Source: Pseudomonadota bacterium
GTDB taxonomy: Bacteria > Pseudomonadota > Alphaproteobacteria > Micropepsales > Micropepsaceae
Assembly (NCBI GenBank): GCA_018241025.1
Contig: JAFEEQ010000025.1
Location: 84,361-148,360 of the forward strand
Direction of reading: 5' to 3'
Length of the DNA stretch: 64,000 nt
Shown here: in pieces, positions 59,123 to 64,000 of the stretch
Layout of the letters: every line of letters begins with the position of its first letter
Position numbering within the stretch: the first letter of the stretch is position 1
Program-made: the position numbers and the translations under genes
Notes under the pieces: model-generated
Told to the model about the DNA's origin: nothing
Seen by the model: the letters and a program-made list of their open reading frames with translations, nothing else
Databases searched by the model: none

Positions 59123-59491
59123 ATGGCCAATCACATCCGGTTTTTTGCCATCACTGCGGACGATACCGACCGCGCTCGCGCCTTCTATGGCGCGGCGTTC
59201 GGCTGGACGTTTGAGGACTGGGGGCCGCCCGGCTTTTGCCTTGTCCAGGGCGCTGGCCTGGCCGGTGCGATCCAGGAGCGGCATGAGCCGCTCGCCGGCG
59301 ATCATCCGCGCTCCTTCGAACTGACCGTCGGCGTCGAAGACATCGACGCCGCGATTGCTGCCATCACGGCGGCCGGTGGAACGATCGTCATGCCGAAGAC
59401 CAGACTTCCGACGGTCGGCACGCTGATCCATTTTCTCGACAGCGAAGGCAATCGCATGGGCGCCATGCAGTACGAGGAGGATTCAGAGTGA
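59123..59491 (+). CDS. VOC family protein
   Basis: A 122-residue glyoxalase-fold protein with RFFAITADDTDRARAFYGAAFGW, FELTVGVEDIDAAIAAI and LIHFLDSEGNRMGAMQY, the two halves of a VOC module. It is related to antibiotic-resistance and dioxygenase-type small proteins of unknown substrate. The ATG has TTGGAGG upstream. The stop overlaps the GTG of the next VOC gene (GTGA), so they are co-translated and may form a heteromer. A divergent AraC regulator is next to them. Confidence 0.88.
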   Translation: MANHIRFFAITADDTDRARAFYGAAFGWTFEDWGPPGFCLVQGAGLAGAIQERHEPLAGDHPRSFELTVGVEDIDAAIAAITAAGGTIVMPKTRLPTVGTLIHFLDSEGNRMGAMQYEEDSE

Positions 59492-59847
59492 CCGGACTGG
59501 CGATCGGCTACGTCAACTTCGGCGTTCGCGACTTTGCACGCGCCGTTGCGTTCTATCGCGACACGCTGAGCCTCACGCTCAAATTCGCCGACGAAGCGTT
59601 CAAATATGCTGCGTTCGATGCCGGCACGATTTCGTTCGCCGTTGTCGGAAGTGAAACTGTCCACGACGGCGATCGTCACACAGGCATCGGCTTCTGTGTT
59701 GCCGATGTCGACGCGACGCATGTCGCGCTTGAAGCCAAAGGCGTGCGCTTCACGATGCCGCCCTCGAAGCAGCTATGGGGCGGCTATATGGCGATGTTCT
59801 TCGATCCGGATGGCAATGTGTTTTACCTCGACCAGCTCGCGGCCTAG
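59488..59847 (+). CDS. VOC family protein, second of pair
   Basis: A 119-residue VOC protein from a GTG start overlapping the previous stop. Motifs are NFGVRDFARAVAFYRDTLSLTLKFADE, divided at the FYRD helix, GIGFCVADVDATHVALEAKG and AMFFDPDGNVFYLDQL, with the terminal Asp/Tyr pattern of metal-binding members. It differs clearly from its neighbour, so the pair is not a recent duplication. Function unknown. Confidence 0.85.
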   Translation: MTGLAIGYVNFGVRDFARAVAFYRDTLSLTLKFADEAFKYAAFDAGTISFAVVGSETVHDGDRHTGIGFCVADVDATHVALEAKGVRFTMPPSKQLWGGYMAMFFDPDGNVFYLDQLAA

Positions 59848-59909
59848 CGGCGCGGAACGTACGGCTCCCGACGCCGTTTCCTCCCCGGATATCGGTGGGA
59901 GAAGCCAGT

Positions 59910-60482
59910 ATGCACAGGCAGCTGATGGTGAGCGCGGCCGCGTTGATTGTGATGTGGGCTGCTGCGCAGGCCGGAACGCCTGGAACCACGCCGACGCCTG
60001 CAGATCGGGCCGCAACCGAGCGGACGAGTGAAGAATCGCTCGCCAATGCACGTGCGAATGCCTCGGCCGACGACGCGGCGCGGCGAGATTTCGAGGCCAA
60101 GCAGGCCGAAGTCGACCGCGAGCGCGCGGCCGTTGCGGCGGATCGCGCAGCCTATGCGCGCGAGCGCATCGCCTATGACCACGCGATGGCGCCGTTCCGC
60201 GGGCCTCACCCCTGGGCCTCCTTCGATGGCCGCACACGGTTTCGCCTGCTAGCGGACGTGCCGACTGGCCAGCTCCAGGGTCTGCGCGTCGTTGGCCGCG
60301 ATGGCGACCAGATTGGGCGGATCCAGGCTGTCGATCCCTATGGTCGCGTGACCTTGCACATTCGGACTGGCGAGACGCTCTGGGTCGACGCCGAGGATCT
60401 GCGCTACGACCCGGCCATGCGGAAGGTCTATTCCGATCTCACGCGGCACCAGATCGTCGCCATGCGCTTCGGTCAGCGCTGA
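59910..60482 (+). CDS. Secreted protein with charged helix and PRC-barrel-like domain
   Basis: A 190-residue protein with a Sec signal (QLMVSAAALIVMWAAAQAG), a long charged Ala-rich helix (residues ~30-85, many D/E/R, probably coiled coil), and a C-terminal domain resembling a PRC-barrel (VVGRDGDQIGRIQAVD, VTLHIRTGETLWVDAEDLRYD). It may be periplasmic and structural. The first 25 residues after the signal are Thr/Pro-rich. GGGAGA precedes the ATG. I cannot assign a function. Confidence 0.7.
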   Translation: MHRQLMVSAAALIVMWAAAQAGTPGTTPTPADRAATERTSEESLANARANASADDAARRDFEAKQAEVDRERAAVAADRAAYARERIAYDHAMAPFRGPHPWASFDGRTRFRLLADVPTGQLQGLRVVGRDGDQIGRIQAVDPYGRVTLHIRTGETLWVDAEDLRYDPAMRKVYSDLTRHQIVAMRFGQR

Positions 60483-60587
60483 CGGGTGTGTCCGCCGCGC
60501 CACGCCGTCGGAATAACGGGCATGCGGGCGGCGCAAGTTGAAACCCGATAGCCGCGGGCCACGTTAAGCGAACGGGAGAGTGAGACC

Positions 60588-60698
60588 ATGTCCTCGAAAT
60601 TCCTGATCGCTTGCCTGCTCGCCATCGTGATCGGTGGCAGCGTCGCCGCGATCATGCCCGACGACAATCCGCCCCCCGTTCACGCCGTCGCCGACTAG
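60588..60698 (+). CDS. Small single-pass membrane or secreted peptide
   Basis: A 36-residue product with a hydrophobic stretch LIACLLAIVIGGSVAAIM after a Lys and a polar proline-rich end (DDNPPPVHAVAD). A GGGAG site lies 9 bp before the ATG. The stop lies in the CTAG shared with the convergent serine hydrolase gene. It is too short for most gene finders. It could be a membrane microprotein or a small lipid-anchored peptide. Confidence 0.5.
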   Translation: MSSKFLIACLLAIVIGGSVAAIMPDDNPPPVHAVAD

Positions 60699-61882
60699 GC
60701 GATCGCCGCGCGCAAGGCCTCGGTCCACGGCACCCAGCGTGCGTCCGGGCCGCTTTGCCCATCCCACAGCATGTTGTTGCAGACATAACCGACCGCCACG
60801 CCGCTTTCCGGATTCGCAAAGCCGATCCGCCCGCCGGCGCCATCGTGGCCGAAGGATCCCTCGCCAAGCATCGGCGCCGCGGTGCGGGTGAGCTGGTAGC
60901 CGAGGCCGTAGCGGTGCGGGGAGGGCGACGGCATTTTCGCGAAATCGCCCGGCGCGTTCAGCCCCTCGGTCAGCCAGCGCATCGCATGGCGCACCGTTTC
61001 GGGCTTCAGGAGGCACACGCCGTCGACCTCGCCGATGGTCGCGGCATACATTTTCGCCAGCGAAGCCGCATCGCCGATCATGTTCGCCGCCGGCATCTCT
61101 GCCGCATGGCCCTTGCGCGAATTGATGAAGGCCATCGCCGCGCCCATGTCGGCGAAGGTCTTCAACATCGCCCGGGCGTGGCGCGAGGTCGTGTCGATGC
61201 CGAGAGCGCCGAGTAGGCCCGTCATCTGTTCGGCGGTAAGCCCCGGCCGGTCGGAAAAATGCGGTGCGACGCGCGGCTCTTCGCCTTCGGGCAGTCCGAT
61301 CCACAGGTTGAGCCCGAGCGGTCCGGCGATCTCCTCGGCGAAGAAGGTGCCCGGCGTCTTGCCGGTGATGCGCCGGATCACCTCGCCGACGATGTAGCCG
61401 TAGGTGAGGGCATGATAGGACATTGCCGATCCCGGCTCCCACAGCGGTGCCATCGCTGCCAGCGCCGCGGTGCAGCGGCTCCAGTCCGCCAGCGCCTCGA
61501 TCCCGATATCGCTATCGGCGTCGAAGGTGTTCAATCCGGAACGGTGCGACATCACCTGCGCGACGGTGATCCTGTCCTTCCCGTTCGCCGCGAATTCCGG
61601 CCAGTACGTCGCGACCGGTGCCCCGAAATCGAGCTGCCCGCGCTCGGCCAGCATATGCGCCATCGTCGCCGTCGCGCCCTTGGTCACGGAGAAGCAGATG
61701 GAGATCGTCTTATCCGTATACGGACGGTCATTGACCTTGTCGCGCCCGGCCCACAGGTCGACGACCTTTTTGCCGTGGCGGTAGACACAGAGCTGCGCGC
61801 CGCCATCGTCTTCCGCCTGGCCCTTTGCAAACGCATCGCGCAGCGTCTCGAAGCCCGCCGCCGTCGTTCCGTGAACGTCCAT
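60695..61882 (-). CDS. Serine hydrolase, beta-lactamase family (tandem paralogue 1)
   Basis: A 395-residue EstB-like beta-lactamase-fold enzyme, cytoplasmic by lack of signal. SxxK is S65-V-T-K68, the Tyr motif is YHAL in AMSYHALTYGY, and the third motif appears as HDGAGGRIGFANPES. The N-terminal QLCVYRHGKKVVDLWAG is the same as in its neighbour. It starts within the stop codon of the next gene (TGATG), so both are made from one message. Probably an esterase or transesterase. Confidence 0.9.
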   Translation of the reverse strand: MDVHGTTAAGFETLRDAFAKGQAEDDGGAQLCVYRHGKKVVDLWAGRDKVNDRPYTDKTISICFSVTKGATATMAHMLAERGQLDFGAPVATYWPEFAANGKDRITVAQVMSHRSGLNTFDADSDIGIEALADWSRCTAALAAMAPLWEPGSAMSYHALTYGYIVGEVIRRITGKTPGTFFAEEIAGPLGLNLWIGLPEGEEPRVAPHFSDRPGLTAEQMTGLLGALGIDTTSRHARAMLKTFADMGAAMAFINSRKGHAAEMPAANMIGDAASLAKMYAATIGEVDGVCLLKPETVRHAMRWLTEGLNAPGDFAKMPSPSPHRYGLGYQLTRTAAPMLGEGSFGHDGAGGRIGFANPESGVAVGYVCNNMLWDGQSGPDARWVPWTEALRAAIA

Positions 61883-63075
61883 CACGCCGCCTCCATTCCG
61901 ATCGCTTCGCGCAGGGCCGCCGTCCAGCCCGTCCAGCGCGGATCGGGCGACATCGAATCCCAGAGCATGTTGTTGCAGGTGTAGCCGACGGCGGTGCCAC
62001 TTTCGGGATGCGCAAAAGCGAGCCTCCCGCCGGCGCCCGGATGACCGAAGGAGCCGCGCCCCAGCATCGGCGTGACCGGCGTCGACAGGGCATAGCCCAG
62101 CGCCGGGCGCGCCGGCGCGGCTGTCGGCAGCTTGGCGAAATCGCCCGGCGGCATCAGCTTCGGCCCCGGCGCGCGGACCCGTTCGACCGTCTCGTCCGAC
62201 AGCAGCCGCACGCCGTCGACCGTCCCGATGAGCGCGGCATAGAACTTCGCGAGCGCCGCCGCGTTGCCGATCGCGCCGCCGGCGCCGATCTCCGCGGCAT
62301 AGGCGCGGCGCGTGTTCAGCACGTCGAAGTCCGGGAAGGTGCGCAGCGACTGCGCTTCCATTGCTCGGCCGAGGCGGTTGTCGAAATCGACACCCTGTTC
62401 CTTCTGGCGCGCGACCAGCTTCGCCATGTCCCACGGCTTGCCGGGAAGGAAATGCTGCGCGACGCGATGTTCCTCGGCCTCCGGCAATCCGAACCAGAGT
62501 TCGACGCCGAGAGGGCGGCTCACTTCATCCTGCAGAAATTCGCCAAGACGTTTTCCCGTTTTGCGCCGGATCACTTCGCCGATCAGGAATCCATAGGTGA
62601 GCGCATGATAGGAATAGGCGGTGCCGGGAGCCCAGAGCGGCGCCATGCGCTCGAGCAGCCCGACGCATTTGTCCCAGTCGCACATGTCCTCGACCACGAA
62701 GCCGCTGTCGGCATCGAAGTTCACAAGGCCGGAGGAATGCGTCAGCAGGTGACGGATCAGAACGCCATCCTTTCCGTTCTGCGCGAATTCCGGCCAGTAG
62801 CGCGCCACCGGCGCATCGAGGTCGAGCGCGCCACGCTGGACGAGGATATGCGCCAGCGTCGCGGTGATGCCTTTGCTTGCCGACATCAGGATGGTCAGTG
62901 TCTTGTCCGTATACGGACGATTCGCTGCGGGATCGGCGCCGGCCCAGATGTCCACCACCTTGCGTCCGTGGCGATAGATGCAGAGCTGGGCGCCGCCGCG
63001 ATCCTTTTTCTGGGCTTCCGCAAAGGCGTCGCGCACCTTTTCGAAGTCGCGTTCCACGGTGCCGCCGACGGTCAT
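61882..63075 (-). CDS. Serine hydrolase, beta-lactamase family (tandem paralogue 2)
   Basis: A 397-residue paralogue of the following gene with the same layout: QLCIYRHGRKVVDIWAG, SxxK S65-A-S-K68, YHAL in AYSYHALTYGF, and HPGAGGRLAFAHPES. Two such genes side by side suggest a duplication followed by divergence in substrate. The ATG at 63075 is preceded by GGGAGGGA. Transcription runs away from the rRNA operon, whose promoter is divergent 200 bp away. Confidence 0.9.
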   Translation of the reverse strand: MTVGGTVERDFEKVRDAFAEAQKKDRGGAQLCIYRHGRKVVDIWAGADPAANRPYTDKTLTILMSASKGITATLAHILVQRGALDLDAPVARYWPEFAQNGKDGVLIRHLLTHSSGLVNFDADSGFVVEDMCDWDKCVGLLERMAPLWAPGTAYSYHALTYGFLIGEVIRRKTGKRLGEFLQDEVSRPLGVELWFGLPEAEEHRVAQHFLPGKPWDMAKLVARQKEQGVDFDNRLGRAMEAQSLRTFPDFDVLNTRRAYAAEIGAGGAIGNAAALAKFYAALIGTVDGVRLLSDETVERVRAPGPKLMPPGDFAKLPTAAPARPALGYALSTPVTPMLGRGSFGHPGAGGRLAFAHPESGTAVGYTCNNMLWDSMSPDPRWTGWTAALREAIGMEAA

Positions 63076-63292
63076 CGCCTGGTCCCTCCCTTTTTGGTGA
63101 GTTTGCGGGACCTGCCGGCAGGGCGCCAGTCGCAACGCCCGGGCGATTTCCGCCTTACGACATATTATTGCCAGAACGTCGCGACCCCCCAGATGATGTG
63201 TGGGCCATTCGCGCCCGTCGCGAAAGGAACTCTCCTGCGCGAGACCATCCACAGGCCCTGAAAAAAAACTGAAATTTCCGCTCTTTTACCGT
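63076..63292. other. Divergent region between serine hydrolase and rRNA promoter
   Basis: No gene is seen. It contains an A-rich stretch (GAAAAAAAACTGAAATTT around 63260-63278) just upstream of the rRNA promoter that looks like an UP element for RNA polymerase. Confidence 0.5.
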
Positions 63293-63321
63293 TTGACAGG
63301 CCGGAAGCCCCCGCCTATACA
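63293..63321 (+). promoter_or_regulatory. rRNA operon promoter
   Basis: Consensus -35 TTGACA (63293-63298), 17 bp, then -10 TATACA (63316-63321), with A/T-rich sequence upstream and the GC-rich CACCGCGCC discriminator downstream that is typical of stringently controlled rRNA promoters. It lies about 300 bp before the 16S gene. Confidence 0.85.
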
Positions 63322-63402
63322 CCGCGCCCACGCCGAACGCGGGTGACGAATTCGCGAACGGCGTTTGTTTCGAAAAGGCGGCGCAAACCGCGGTTTGGAA
63401 AC

Positions 63403-63414
63403 GGCTCTTTGACA
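63403..63414 (+). promoter_or_regulatory. boxA-type antitermination signal
   Basis: GGCTCTTTGACA matches the alphaproteobacterial boxA (TGCTCTTT-like) in the rRNA leader. A perfect palindrome CAAACCGCGGTTTG at 63384-63397 just upstream could be the adjoining hairpin. These recruit the Nus factors. Confidence 0.65.
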
Positions 63415-63620
63415 TTGTGATCACAGGAAGGGGAACGTGGGCGGCGGCTCGTTAGCCACGTCGTGTGCTTCGGCACGCGACAAACTAATCGAGCTCTCGC
63501 AGCTCGCGTTTCTCAGCAAGACAAACACATAGATCGCATCGGGCCTGTGACGGGACCGATACGATCGAACCCTTGTCATGCGAACAAACGCAAAATGAGT
63601 CAGCGAGAGTTCAGGATCAT

Positions 63621-64000
<380 letters not shown>

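Overview
The window is GC-rich chromosomal DNA from an alphaproteobacterium. The best evidence is the first ~380 nt of a 16S rRNA gene at the right edge, which has an alphaproteobacterial-type 5' end. Supporting signs are the families of short palindromic intergenic repeats (CTTCGACAGGCTCAGGATG-type and CGTCATGGCCGG-type), a TonB-dependent receptor, GTG starts and strong GGAG ribosome sites. The free-living, catabolically broad gene content suggests a soil or plant-associated relative of Rhizomicrobium/Micropepsaceae, but that placement is a guess until the full 16S is compared.

Layout. 1-5.5 kb: end of an exopolysaccharide sugar transferase, then mannonate dehydratase ManD, a GH31 alpha-glucosidase and a thioesterase. 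5.5-13.3 kb: a minus-strand lipid block (thiolase, two unlike acyl-CoA dehydrogenases, an MFS exporter, a DUF3089 hydrolase, a beta-lactamase-fold hydrolase), with palindromic repeats in several of its gaps. 13.4-25.6 kb: a Tat-exported PhoD phosphatase, a PLP transsulfuration enzyme, an XRE regulator, a TetR/nitronate monooxygenase/esterase/DUF72 run, a TonB receptor, and a 3-oxoacid CoA-transferase operon whose two subunit genes are separated by a DUF433/DUF5615 toxin-antitoxin pair. 25.8-26.8 kb: a degenerate IS1-like element with intact ends and a 9-bp target duplication.

27-42.5 kb: a TraB/GumN protein, an orphan ParA ATPase with a ribbon-helix-helix partner, aldo/keto reductase plus carotenoid oxygenase, a double PilZ protein, a murein-recycling-like trio (LD-carboxypeptidase, Mur ligase, GPH symporter), tRNA-dihydrouridine synthase and small enzymes. 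42.5-48.6 kb: a probable ketone/acid catabolic island (acyl-CoA dehydrogenase, Baeyer-Villiger-type monooxygenase, serine hydrolase, acyl-CoA synthetase) with a 31-bp palindrome between its divergent genes. 48.7-57.5 kb: lytic transglycosylase, an AceE/transketolase-like E1, and an RND efflux pump with a divergent TetR regulator and two matching operator-like sites, then tRNA-Ser(GCU). 57.5-64 kb: CBS protein, AraC regulator, two VOC proteins, a secreted PRC-barrel-like protein, two tandem paralogous serine hydrolases, and the promoter, boxA and start of an rRNA operon.

No phage, CRISPR array or defence island is visible. The most distinctive items are the toxin-antitoxin pair inside the CoA-transferase operon, the IS1-like remnant with intact termini, the ParA/ribbon-helix-helix pair with a cysteine-rich tail, the Mur ligase with a changed P-loop, several clean operator candidates, and a run of convergent gene pairs that share their stop codons.
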